Made by a program: the position numbers and the translations under genes. Positions 52,763-61,062 of a stretch of 64,000 nucleotides of DNA are shown here, piece after piece (the stretch's first letter is position 1; each line of letters begins with the position of its first letter). Below the pieces are notes generated by a model. The model had not been told where the DNA came from. It worked only from the letters and a program-made list of their open reading frames with translations, and ran no database searches. The stretch comes from Candidatus Gastranaerophilales bacterium (GTDB lineage Bacteria; Cyanobacteriota; Vampirovibrionia; Gastranaerophilales; Gastranaerophilaceae): positions 24,676 to 88,675 of the forward strand of contig CALVHD010000006.1 in assembly GCA_944327245.1 (NCBI GenBank), written 5' to 3'.

Positions 52763-54820
52763 ATGAGTATAAGAGTATGTCAAAATTCATTTTCTAAAGG
52801 TATATTGTCACCCTCGCTTCAAGGCAGAGTAGATTTAGAACAATATAACCTCGGGTTAAAAAACCTAAAAAACGGGCTTGTAATGCAAGAAGGATGTGTT
52901 GTAAACCGCCCCGGACTTCAATATCTTGAAACAACAAAATATTCCGACAAAAAAACGAGATTAATACCATTTGTTTTTAATCTTAATGAAAGTTATATAT
53001 TAGAATTTGGTGATAAATACATAAGAGTAATTAAAGATGGAGCATATATTTTAGAAAATGATACAGCTTATGAAATAACAAGCCCATATGGAGAAAATGA
53101 TATTTTTAACATTGACTACTGTCAACAAGCTGATGTCGTAACACTTACATGCAATAACTTTGAACCTTACAATCTCTCAAGATATTCAAACAATGATTGG
53201 AGATTAGAAAAAATAAATTTTAAAGCAACAATAGAATCGCCAACAAATGTAAAAGCAAAATATACCGGCTCAACATCATCAAATACAACAACATACAGCT
53301 ATGTTGTAACAGCAGTCCACAAAGATAATTTTGAAGAAAGTTCAAAAAGCGAAGCGGTTTCTGTTGTTGGACATCTGGAAGCATACTGGACAACATCAGA
53401 ATATATAACAATCACTTGGAATACAGTTGTAAATGCATGTGAATATAATATATACAGAAGTGTAAACGGAGTATATGGTTATGTTGGAACATCCAATACA
53501 ACATCATTTAAAGATAACAATATAGAACCGGATTTATCCAGCTGTGCGCCAACTCACACCAATCCCTTTGAAAATGAAAGCCCCTCTTGTGTTTGCTATT
53601 TTCAGCAAAGAAAAATTTATGCCGCATCAAATCAATCTCCCCAAACATTGTGGATGAGCCAAACAGGAACAAATGACAATTTTAATGTATCACGTCCTTT
53701 AAATGCAACAGATTCAATCACAATGTCAATATATGACAATACTGCAAACAACATACAGCACTTAATTCCATTAGATAATTTGATTGTTATGACAACAAAT
53801 GCCGAATGGTCCGTAAACGGATCAGATGGTATTATGAGCGCATCTAGTTCACCTTATGCAAAACTGCAATCATATTACGGCTCCTCAAAAATCAAACCTG
53901 TTGTATCGGGCTCAATGGTCTTATTTGTGCAATCGGGAGGAAACATTGTAAGAAATCTCGGTTACGATTATTTGTCTGACTCATATGACGGCGAAGAATT
54001 AACTCTTTTTGCCTCACATCTTTTTGAAGGCAGAAAAATAATTGATATGGCATATTCAAAAGAACCAAACAGAATACTTTGGTGTGTTATGGATGATGGA
54101 AATTTGTGTGCTTTGACGTATAACCCAAAGCAAAAAATTGCAGCCTGGCACACTCATACTACGCAAGGAAAATTTAAAAGCGTAGCAGTAATAAGAGAAA
54201 ACTACGAAGATATTGCCTATTTTGTTGTTGAAAGAGAAATAAATTCAAAAAAAGTATGTTATATAGAAAGATTTTATTCAAGAATAGTAACTTCGCTTGA
54301 AAATTCAAAATTCTTGGATAGTTCAATAAGTTTTAGTTTTGAAGAAAAAACAAATGTAATCAATGGTTTAAACCACCTGAAAAATACAAAAGTCAACGCA
54401 TTAATTGATTGGGGAGTAGTCGAAAATTTAACTGTAGATGAAAATGGAACGCTAAAACTTCCATATGCTGCAAATAACATCTTTATTGGACTAAGATATG
54501 ACTTTGAACTTGAAACACTAAATCTTGAATCACAGGGAACTTTAGGAATATATAAAACAATCAACAACATTGAAGTTAAGATTTTAAATTCAAGAGAAGA
54601 TTTTTTTATACAAAATGACGACAAAACACTTAACCAAAACCCAAGAAGTCATGATAGCATTAACAATCCTAAAAATTTATATACTAAAGACATTGAATTT
54701 TGCCCGTTAGCCGACAGAGCCATTCAAAAAAATATAAAAATAATACAAAAATATCCGCTGCCGCTCACAATATTGGCAATCAATGCAACAATTTCATTGG
54801 AAGAAGTCGAGGCGCAATGA
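52763..54820 (+). CDS. Tail tubular protein B-like (stabilisation/nozzle) protein
   Basis: 685 residues. The opening SIRVCQNSFSKGILSPSLQGRVDLEQYNLGLKNLKNGLVMQEGCVVNRPGLQYLE is typical for the large podoviral tail-tube proteins. A fibronectin-like stretch (about 155-250, TYSYVVTAVHKDNFEESSKSEAVSV) and beta-propeller-like repeats follow. The 3' end overlaps the next start by four bases (ATGA). It probably forms the tail nozzle and contributes to host contact. Confidence 0.8.
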   Translation: MSIRVCQNSFSKGILSPSLQGRVDLEQYNLGLKNLKNGLVMQEGCVVNRPGLQYLETTKYSDKKTRLIPFVFNLNESYILEFGDKYIRVIKDGAYILENDTAYEITSPYGENDIFNIDYCQQADVVTLTCNNFEPYNLSRYSNNDWRLEKINFKATIESPTNVKAKYTGSTSSNTTTYSYVVTAVHKDNFEESSKSEAVSVVGHLEAYWTTSEYITITWNTVVNACEYNIYRSVNGVYGYVGTSNTTSFKDNNIEPDLSSCAPTHTNPFENESPSCVCYFQQRKIYAASNQSPQTLWMSQTGTNDNFNVSRPLNATDSITMSIYDNTANNIQHLIPLDNLIVMTTNAEWSVNGSDGIMSASSSPYAKLQSYYGSSKIKPVVSGSMVLFVQSGGNIVRNLGYDYLSDSYDGEELTLFASHLFEGRKIIDMAYSKEPNRILWCVMDDGNLCALTYNPKQKIAAWHTHTTQGKFKSVAVIRENYEDIAYFVVEREINSKKVCYIERFYSRIVTSLENSKFLDSSISFSFEEKTNVINGLNHLKNTKVNALIDWGVVENLTVDENGTLKLPYAANNIFIGLRYDFELETLNLESQGTLGIYKTINNIEVKILNSREDFFIQNDDKTLNQNPRSHDSINNPKNLYTKDIEFCPLADRAIQKNIKIIQKYPLPLTILAINATISLEEVEAQ

Positions 54821-55257
54821 AAAACATAGAATTCAGCGAAGAAAATCTTGCAAAATTATATGACAACCTAAGACAAAACGACAAAAATGAATTAAGCTTT
54901 TATGTTAACAACAAAAAAGACTTTATTAAAATTTGTATTGAAAGCAAAAAAGATGCATACTTTCTTGCAGATGATTTAGGAAACCCGATTGCCATAGGCG
55001 GAGCAAAAAAAATTAACAAAAAAACCGCACAGTTATGGCTATTGTCAACAATACACTTTGAAAAACACAAGTTTCATTTAATGAAACTTATTTACTCAAA
55101 AATCAAAAAATTTAAAAGAAAATATGACAAACTATTTAACAATATTTACTTTGAAAACTTTGAATCAATAATTTGGCTCAAAAAATGCGGTTTTAAAATT
55201 ATAGACACAAATGATAAAAGATTTAAGCTATTTTATTTCAACAAGGAGGAAAATTGA
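54817..55257 (+). CDS. GNAT-like phage protein (gp13-type)
   Basis: 146 residues from the ATG at 54817, which overlaps the previous stop. FLADDLGNPIAIGGAKKINKKTAQLWLLSTIHFEKHKFHLMKLIYSKIKKF has the strand-helix layout of N-acetyltransferase-like proteins found in podovirus tail modules, and IYFENFESIIWLKKCGFKII matches a GNAT end. Catalytic activity cannot be shown. The stop overlaps the fibre start region by four bases. Confidence 0.68.
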   Translation: MKNIEFSEENLAKLYDNLRQNDKNELSFYVNNKKDFIKICIESKKDAYFLADDLGNPIAIGGAKKINKKTAQLWLLSTIHFEKHKFHLMKLIYSKIKKFKRKYDKLFNNIYFENFESIIWLKKCGFKIIDTNDKRFKLFYFNKEEN

Positions 55258-56204
55258 TATATGATATCGCGCCGGTTAATAATTATACCGGCAACAACAA
55301 TACAACAAACTTTGAGTTTAATTTTTATATTGATAATGAAGACCAGCTAAAAGTAACTCTTTTTGACAAAAACAATATTCAGCACACACTTCAAAACGAA
55401 ATTGATTACAGCATAAATGAAATCAAAAACCAAAACGGAAGCTATATAACATTTCCGCTTAGTTCATCAAATTATTCAATATTAGCAGATAATGAAAAAA
55501 TATCTCTTGAATTAACCTTACCCATTAGCCAAGAAACTCAATACAACAATAGTTCACTATTAAATCTGGAAGCATTAGAATATTCATTTGACTATCTTAC
55601 AAGATTGATTCAAATTTTATCAAGAAAACAAGAACTAAGTTTAAAAGTATCAGAATTTTCCGATAAAACTCCTGAGGAGTTATATAATCAGCTAAACTCA
55701 TCTGCATCAAGTGTGGCCGAAACATCGCTAGATATAAATCAAAAATATAATGAATTAAAAAATATTTACGAAAATATTAATTCTAACTACGAAAAATTTG
55801 AACAAATAGAAACAAACACAACTTCAATTGAAACGATTAATGATACATTGAACGATAAATTAGAGGAAGATTTATCGAACATATCTGCAGCAACAAAAAA
55901 CGAAATATGCTCTTGGGCTTATCCATCTGAAGAATATATTGAACTGAGCATTGGAGCAAGTGACAAAACATACACCGCACCTACTGATGGCTATGTTCAG
56001 TTAAAAACAACAGTAAATGGCGGAGGACTCTTTTTATCAACAGACGAAATTTCCATTGGAAATGGTTCGCTAGACATTGGCGCAGGAATACAGTATTTTA
56101 TACCGGTATTTAAAAATCAAATCTTTAGACTAGGCTACACAAGCATAAATCTCAGCTCGTCATCCTTAAAATTTTATCCGGCAAAAGGAGCAACAAATGA
56201 CTAA
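55254..56204 (+). CDS. Tail fibre protein with T7-fibre-type N-terminus
   Basis: 316 residues from TTG at 55254 preceded by AAGGAGG, a clear non-ATG start. IYDIAPVNNYTGNNNTTNFEFNFYIDNEDQLKVTLFDKNN and DYSINEIKNQNGSYITFPLS match the T7 gp17-like particle-attachment domain. A coiled coil follows (about 150-210), then a Gly/Ser beta tip (SIGNGSLDIGAGIQYFIPVF) of only about 100 residues. It is short for a fibre, so extra receptor-binding proteins may join it. It is the likely host-range determinant. Confidence 0.78.
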   Translation: MIYDIAPVNNYTGNNNTTNFEFNFYIDNEDQLKVTLFDKNNIQHTLQNEIDYSINEIKNQNGSYITFPLSSSNYSILADNEKISLELTLPISQETQYNNSSLLNLEALEYSFDYLTRLIQILSRKQELSLKVSEFSDKTPEELYNQLNSSASSVAETSLDINQKYNELKNIYENINSNYEKFEQIETNTTSIETINDTLNDKLEEDLSNISAATKNEICSWAYPSEEYIELSIGASDKTYTAPTDGYVQLKTTVNGGGLFLSTDEISIGNGSLDIGAGIQYFIPVFKNQIFRLGYTSINLSSSSLKFYPAKGATND

Positions 56205-56688
56205 TTATTACATAGAAAATGAAAATAAAATTATATTATTTGACACGAATAAAACAAAACTTCAAAATACACTAAAATTTATGCCCCAATATCAAGGCTT
56301 AGAAATTCAAGAAACTCAAAGACCTTTAGTATTATCAGAAGATGGCACCAAATTTGTTTTTGCTGATACTCCTGAATACATACAACAACAAGCTCAAAAA
56401 GAAGCTCAAAGAATAGCTATGCTTAATTTAACTGCAGCAGATGTTGAACGAGCAATATATAAAGCAAAAGGGCTTGATTTTGATGATATTTTAACTTTGG
56501 TTGAAGCTCAACCATTATCAGATGATGGAACAGCTCAAATTGATATCAAGGCTCTAAAAATTGAATTAAAAGCAAACAATTTTTATAGAGGAAATCCATA
56601 TATAAATCAAGTTGGAGCATTATTGGGCTTAACAAGCCAACAACTTGACGAATTTTTTGAAACTAATGATTATACAAAATTAATGTGA
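56197..56688 (+). CDS. Phage tail-region protein of unknown function
   Basis: 163 residues. The N-terminal part (YYIENENKIILFDTNKTKLQNTLKFMPQYQGLEIQETQRPLVL) looks like the small beta domain of fibre-associated proteins. The centre is a coiled helix (PEYIQQQAQKEAQRIAMLNLTAADVERAI) and the C-terminus is helical. It overlaps the fibre gene by eight bases, so it may be a fibre chaperone or part of the fibre. No family recognised. Confidence 0.65.
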   Translation: MTNYYIENENKIILFDTNKTKLQNTLKFMPQYQGLEIQETQRPLVLSEDGTKFVFADTPEYIQQQAQKEAQRIAMLNLTAADVERAIYKAKGLDFDDILTLVEAQPLSDDGTAQIDIKALKIELKANNFYRGNPYINQVGALLGLTSQQLDEFFETNDYTKLM

Positions 56689-56695
56689 GGAAAAA

Positions 56696-56872
56696 ATGAT
56701 TAAATGGATAAGAAAAAAAATTTTAGAAGGAATAATTAAAGATATTTTAAACCAACTACCAGAATTAAAAGAAAAAGGATTGATTTTATTTAAAGAAAAA
56801 AAGGAATTAATAATTGAAAAAAGTAAAGAAGCAATTAAAAAAACTCTTATGGAATTTATTGAAAAGTTTTAG
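56696..56872 (+). CDS. Short amphipathic phage protein (58 residues)
   Basis: ATG at 56696 behind GAGG, seven bases after the previous stop. The product is a single Lys/Glu/Ile-rich amphipathic helix series (IKWIRKKILEGIIKDIL, PELKEKGLILFKEKKELIIE). Such peptides occur in many phage lysis regions, where membrane association is possible. The frame is open with a proper stop at 56872. Function unknown. Confidence 0.55.
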   Translation: MIKWIRKKILEGIIKDILNQLPELKEKGLILFKEKKELIIEKSKEAIKKTLMEFIEKF

Positions 56873-56920
56873 AATTTCTAAAAACAAAATAGGCTTTAAT
56901 TTTACTTGGAGATTTTAAAA

Positions 56921-57379
56921 TTGATAACTTTGTATGATGACGAGAAATTAGCAATATTGTTTTCAATTATTCCTGAAATTGAAGTCAGGTATATTTTGCC
57001 AAATATGAACGAAACTCAAAAAGAAATAATTGAAAAACTTCCATTTGAGAACAAAAAAGATTTAGAAGTAATTTTAATAGACAAAACTCTTCCAAAAGAA
57101 TATGAGTTTACAATCCAAAAAAGATATTGCTGGGATGGAGCAACTATTCCAAGAATTTTCTGGCGTTTAATCGGCGCAAAAACAGATCCCAAGTTTTTGA
57201 TTCCGTCCTTAATACATGATGTATTATGTGAAAATCATAAATATGTAGATAATGACAGGTATTTTTCAACAATAACATTTGAAAGACTTTTATATGTTTC
57301 AGAAGTTCCAGACTTTTCAAGATGGCTAATAAAGCATTCTGTAGACAATTATCAAAAATTATTTTGGTCAAATAAATGA
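56921..57379 (+). CDS. DUF1353 phage protein
   Basis: 152 residues. The core FTIQKRYCWDGATIPRIFWRLIGAKTDPKFLIPSLIHDVLCENH matches DUF1353 (PF07087), common in phage tail/lysis neighbourhoods. The preferred start is TTG at 56921 with GGAG nine bases upstream; another in-frame TTG lies at 56906. The stop overlaps the next start by four bases. The function of the family is not known; a conserved 'HD' pair (LIHDVL) may be catalytic. Confidence 0.75.
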   Translation: MITLYDDEKLAILFSIIPEIEVRYILPNMNETQKEIIEKLPFENKKDLEVILIDKTLPKEYEFTIQKRYCWDGATIPRIFWRLIGAKTDPKFLIPSLIHDVLCENHKYVDNDRYFSTITFERLLYVSEVPDFSRWLIKHSVDNYQKLFWSNK

Positions 57380-57627
57380 ATTACGAATTACTTGGAATTT
57401 TAATAAGTGTTATTATTCAGGCTCTTTATTTTGCACACAAAATGGGGGTTATTGAAAAAAGCATTCAAGCACTTGAAATCAAACAAGATAAACACAACTC
57501 CATAATAGAGCGAACTTATTTTAACGAAAAAGAAATATCTGTTTTAAAAGAACAATTAAAGGTAGAAAACCACAGAATAGAAGACATTGAGGATATTCAA
57601 AATGAATATATCAAAAAATGGAATTAA
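57376..57627 (+). CDS. Holin/spanin-like small membrane protein
   Basis: 83 residues. One N-terminal transmembrane segment (LLGILISVIIQALYFAHKM) is followed by a coiled coil with many Glu, Lys and Gln. The architecture fits an i-spanin or a pinholin-like protein. It lies directly before the lysozyme gene and overlaps its start by 26 bases, supporting a lysis role. No sequence family is recognised. Confidence 0.65.
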   Translation: MNYELLGILISVIIQALYFAHKMGVIEKSIQALEIKQDKHNSIIERTYFNEKEISVLKEQLKVENHRIEDIEDIQNEYIKKWN

Positions 57628-58030
57628 TTTAATAAAAGAATTTGAAGGTTTAAAACTGGAAGCCTATAAATGCCCCGCAGGAATTTGGACAATCGGATTT
57701 GGGCACACTGGAAAAGATGTTTTTAAAGGCTTAAAAATAACTCTCCAAGAAGCACATAACTTCCTTTATGATGATTTAAAAATTCACTGCCAATATATAG
57801 AAAAATTAATAAAAGTACCGATTAATCAAAATCAAATCGATTCATTAGTTTCTTTTGAATATAACATTGGTTATAGTGCATTTAAAAATTCAACTCTATT
57901 AAAACTCTTAAACGAGAAAAACTACACAAAAGCTGCAAACGAATTTGATAAATGGGTATTTTGCAATGGTAAAAAACTAAACGGGTTAGCAAAAAGAAGA
58001 AAAAAAGAAAAAGAATTATTTTTAAAGTAA
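57602..58030 (+). CDS. Phage lysozyme (endolysin), GH24/T4-type
   Basis: 142 residues. It hydrolyses peptidoglycan at cell lysis. NLIKEFEGLKLEAYKCPAGIWTIGFGHTG holds the catalytic Glu (about residue 11) and the WTIGFGHT segment. DSLVSFEYNIGYSAFKNSTLLKLLN and AANEFDKWVFCNGKKLNGLAKRRKKEKELF complete the GH24 pattern. No signal peptide is present, so export depends on the holin. The ATG at 57602 was chosen; a longer frame starts inside the previous gene. Last gene of the cassette. Confidence 0.92.
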   Translation: MNISKNGINLIKEFEGLKLEAYKCPAGIWTIGFGHTGKDVFKGLKITLQEAHNFLYDDLKIHCQYIEKLIKVPINQNQIDSLVSFEYNIGYSAFKNSTLLKLLNEKNYTKAANEFDKWVFCNGKKLNGLAKRRKKEKELFLK

Positions 58031-58033
58031 ATA

Positions 58034-58066
58034 AAAAAGCCTTGTATAAGATATACAAGGCTTTTT
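58034..58066 (+). terminator. Strong terminator at the right end of the phage cassette
   Basis: Perfect long stem AAAAAGCCTTGTATA / TATACAAGGCTTTTT with a short loop, four bases after the lysozyme stop. It ends the late operon and may also work on the opposite strand. Confidence 0.92.
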
Positions 58067-58098
58067 GCATATTAGTAAGTTTAGTTAGTTAGAGGAGA

Positions 58099-58938
58099 TT
58101 ATTGTAAATAATTTATATATTTTGCATCAAATTTTCCTTTAGTGCCCATATCATAAAGTATTGTTCTTGTGGCAAGCTCGCTTAAAGGTTTTTTATATGG
58201 CCTGTCTTCTTTTAAGGCACAGTATATATCTGAAACAGTTAGCGCCTGATTTTCATCAGATCTTTTTATATTTTTTTCATAATCATGATGTTCTAAAGCA
58301 ATCTGAGCTACTTTTGGATTTAGTCTTGTTGTTTTTAAAATTTCATAGCTCAATTTATTATGAAGCTCAACAATTTGTCTTTCTCTGATTCCTAATCTGC
58401 CATTTTTATTTAAAATTTCAGATGGAATAAAAACCTTACCTATATCATGCAGCAATGCTGCTTGGGTCAAATAAGCATAATTTTTCTCATTTTCAGAATG
58501 CCCTAAATTTTTATACACTTTTTGCGCCTGACGAGCCGTTGGAATTAAATGAGAATTTACAATAGATAAAACATTGTCTATATTATAAGTTAAAGGTAAA
58601 TTATTTTCTTTTAAAATATTTTTGATATTAGGATTGCGCATTATTGCTTCTTCAATAACCATCGGATTAACATAAAGAGCAATGAATTTTTCAGGTTCTT
58701 TTAAAGCCAATTCGGTTTCAAAAATTATTCCTTTTGAAACAGCGGAATTAGGAAGATATACCTTAGGCGTAAGTCCTTGTTGTTCAACTTGAGCTGAAGT
58801 TTCAAAAACATCTTTTTTAAGATTAGTTCTTTTTAGAGCATCTGCACTAAAAGAAGGCCAAAAATATTTCTTCTGAACATTATTTCCTGAAATATTACCA
58901 GTTTTATTTACGCCGGATATGCGCTCCAAAAAACCCAT
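58099..58938 (-). CDS. HD-GYP-like phosphohydrolase with shortened GYP loop
   Basis: About 279 residues. TQAALLHDIGKVFIPSEILNKNGRLGIRERQIVELHNKLSYEIL is a classical HD-GYP core (HDIGK, ILNKNG). In active enzymes HHE is followed by DGxGYP. Here it reads ALEHHDYEKNIKRSDENQALTVSDIYCALKEDRPY, so the GYP loop is missing while the later DxxxAL...DRPY helix is kept. Cyclic-di-GMP hydrolysis is therefore uncertain. The N-terminus (PSFSADALKR) is variable. I chose the ATG at 58938; a GTG lies at 58944. It faces the phage cassette end-on. Confidence 0.78.
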   Translation of the reverse strand: MGFLERISGVNKTGNISGNNVQKKYFWPSFSADALKRTNLKKDVFETSAQVEQQGLTPKVYLPNSAVSKGIIFETELALKEPEKFIALYVNPMVIEEAIMRNPNIKNILKENNLPLTYNIDNVLSIVNSHLIPTARQAQKVYKNLGHSENEKNYAYLTQAALLHDIGKVFIPSEILNKNGRLGIRERQIVELHNKLSYEILKTTRLNPKVAQIALEHHDYEKNIKRSDENQALTVSDIYCALKEDRPYKKPLSELATRTILYDMGTKGKFDAKYINYLQ

Positions 58939-59031
58939 ATTCACCCACTAACACTAACACTTTACTTATGATATATAAAAGTATTTTTTTTCAAATGAAT
59001 TGCTTAATTGTATATACAATATTAAAAAATA

Positions 59032-60330
59032 TTAAGCATTATCTTTATTATCCACTTCCATAGTACCGGTAAACTCATCTTTACCGGTGCGCAGTTTTGT
59101 AATCCAAAAGGCGGTCTTTGGTATAATTACAGCTAAGCCAAGTATGCTTATAATTAAGCCAACTGCCAAAAATAAAGCATTTTTATTATTTGTATTTTTT
59201 GTAACTTTTTTAATTAATTCAAGATTAACTGATTCATTTTTAAACAAAGGCTCATCAGGAGTTGCGGATTTTTGTATATGATTAAAAAATGAAATTACAT
59301 CAAAAGTTATCTCTTTTAAATCATCACTTTTAACAAATCTGTTAATTTTTCCGATTTTACCATATGTCCCTTTATCAAAAATTTCATGAATTAAATTTTT
59401 ATCTTCAATAATATCAGCCAAACATGTCGGATTTGGATTTTCTTTAAGTTTATTAAATATGCTATTAAGCGTATTTTCATCGGCATTTGAAATAGTTTGT
59501 GCTATCACAGGGGGAATATCCGGTGTTGAAGTAACTTTTCTAAGCAGTTTTTGTATATGACCTGCAGAGAAATTATAAAAATATATGCTTGCGCCATCAA
59601 TGAAACCGTTTTCAAAACCCTCATATTGATTTCTTGAAGTGCCGACGCGTCCGGCAATCATCGGAATATCTGTTGCAATCAGTCTAAAAGTATTGTTATT
59701 TTCAACATTAAATACAAATTTATTTAGCAAAGAGCCCTTAAAAGAAATATTTTTATCTTTGATATTGTCAGATTTCTTTTGATTTTCAGCTTTCATTTTA
59801 GCAATTTTTTTTCTTGTCATAGCCTGATTAACCTTAGGCAAGACAATTCCCATCGCAATGCAATTTAATGCTACAGCTAAAACAGATGTAACTTGCTTTG
59901 CACCTTTTATTTTTTTTATTAATACTTCAGGATTTAATCCTTTATATTTATCCTTATATTTTGCCAATTCAGATGTATCAAAAGGGGAATTTTTCAACTT
60001 TCCGGTCAAAAACTCTGCAGAATTTCTAATTGCATCATTTCCATCTTTAGCATTGGAATAATCAATATCCATTGGAATTTTTAATATATTTTCGCAAAAT
60101 TTATTTCCTAAAAAATTAAACGCCCTAATTCCAAACATCCATACAACGGCTGCCATGACTTCTTTTCTTAACTTTTCAGCACCCTCAATTATCCCGCCGC
60201 GTTTATAACCTGCATAAGAACGCCCTATATCGGTCGGGATTTCTTCAAGCAAAGTGCCAACAGCCCTATTAGGGTCATTTATTGTATGAACTATATTTGG
60301 TATATTTATAGATATGTTGTTAATTTGCAA
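59032..60330 (-). CDS. Membrane protein with FKG-like element, unknown function
   Basis: 432 residues starting MQINNISINIPNIV, like other leader-bearing proteins here, with an internal DKNISFKGSLLNKF at about residue 200. Three hydrophobic segments lie at about 57-77 (MAAVVWMFGIRAFNFLG), 148-168 (SVLAVALNCIAMGIVLP) and 390-415 (ALFLAVGLIISILGLAVIIP), with loops rich in Lys and Asn. No catalytic motif was noticed. It seems monocistronic, with its own region upstream (60331-60393). Family unknown. Confidence 0.65.
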   Translation of the reverse strand: MQINNISINIPNIVHTINDPNRAVGTLLEEIPTDIGRSYAGYKRGGIIEGAEKLRKEVMAAVVWMFGIRAFNFLGNKFCENILKIPMDIDYSNAKDGNDAIRNSAEFLTGKLKNSPFDTSELAKYKDKYKGLNPEVLIKKIKGAKQVTSVLAVALNCIAMGIVLPKVNQAMTRKKIAKMKAENQKKSDNIKDKNISFKGSLLNKFVFNVENNNTFRLIATDIPMIAGRVGTSRNQYEGFENGFIDGASIYFYNFSAGHIQKLLRKVTSTPDIPPVIAQTISNADENTLNSIFNKLKENPNPTCLADIIEDKNLIHEIFDKGTYGKIGKINRFVKSDDLKEITFDVISFFNHIQKSATPDEPLFKNESVNLELIKKVTKNTNNKNALFLAVGLIISILGLAVIIPKTAFWITKLRTGKDEFTGTMEVDNKDNA

Positions 60331-60393
60331 AATAATATCCGTTTTATACTGCCGATTTTATAAAACAGCTAAAAAAATTTTTTTGACAAAAGA

Positions 60394-61062
60394 TTAAATA
60401 TTTTTATTTTCATAACCAGTCATATCGGATATTTGTTCGCACCACTGAGAAACTATTTCTTTTTCATCTAATTCATAAGAAATCGGAGTTCCTGTTTGTA
60501 TATGCACTAACTGTTTTTTGAATGGTTTCCAATTATATGTTTCAAGACCATCTATTGCAACAGGAACGATGTCTACTTTGTTTGTTTTTGCAAAATAAAT
60601 AAAACCGGCATTTATATTCTCTACTACTTTATTTTTTCTTATACCGCCCTGAGGAAAGATACAAAGATTGTAATTTGCTTTAAAAACCTCTTTTACTGAT
60701 TTTATCGTAGAAAGCCCTACTTTTTCACGATTTACCGCAAAACCGCCAAGGCGCAATATGTTTCTTGTTACCCATCTTTGAGCCCAAGAGTTTGTTTTAA
60801 ACAATTCTTGTTTTGCAATATATGCCAAAGGACGATTTGCAGCATAATTCACAATGAAAACATCCATATAAGAAATATGATTAGCAGCAAAAATATACGG
60901 TTTATTTTCTAAATTATTATTTCTTTTGACCTTGAAATTATAAAACAATGTACCAAATACAGGTAAAAACAATATATATAATGCATAATATTGATATAAT
61001 CTTGTCAATATATTGAAATCTTTTGCTTTTTTTTGCGTAAAATTAACATTTTTAATATTCAT
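60394..61062 (-). CDS. PlsC-family 1-acylglycerol-phosphate acyltransferase
   Basis: 222 residues. A hydrophobic N-terminal segment leads to the acyltransferase motifs: NHISYMDVFIV (H-x4-D catalytic pair), GGFAVNREKVG, and FPQGGIRKNK in place of the usual FPEGTR. VPVAIDGLETY follows. It makes phosphatidic acid or a related acylated phospholipid at the membrane. It starts one base after the partner gene at 61063, a close paralogue, so they are co-expressed. The altered FPxG motif may change acyl or acceptor choice. Confidence 0.86.
   Translation of the reverse strand: MNIKNVNFTQKKAKDFNILTRLYQYYALYILFLPVFGTLFYNFKVKRNNNLENKPYIFAANHISYMDVFIVNYAANRPLAYIAKQELFKTNSWAQRWVTRNILRLGGFAVNREKVGLSTIKSVKEVFKANYNLCIFPQGGIRKNKVVENINAGFIYFAKTNKVDIVPVAIDGLETYNWKPFKKQLVHIQTGTPISYELDEKEIVSQWCEQISDMTGYENKNI

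Larger units (their letters stand above)
44378..58066 (+). mobile_element. Podovirus-type particle cassette without integration or replication genes
   Basis: About 13.7 kb running from a small zinc-ribbon-like protein to lysozyme and a terminator. Order: terminase small and large subunits, adaptor-like peptide, portal, unknown, scaffold, capsid, Bbp16-like cement, internal core protein, gp11-like and tail-tube-B-like proteins, GNAT-like, fibre, several small proteins, DUF1353, holin/spanin-like, lysozyme. All genes but one are on the plus strand with operon-like spacing, and all frames are open. No integrase, repressor, polymerase, helicase or recombinase is present, and I find no flanking direct repeats. 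It could be a decayed prophage, a satellite or a domesticated gene-transfer-agent-like element. Confidence 0.85.

Noticed and set aside
55254..56204. Diversity-generating retroelement linked to the fibre gene, expected from BPP-1-like ancestry
   Set aside because: No reverse transcriptase, accessory gene or template/variable repeat pair is visible in or around the cassette.
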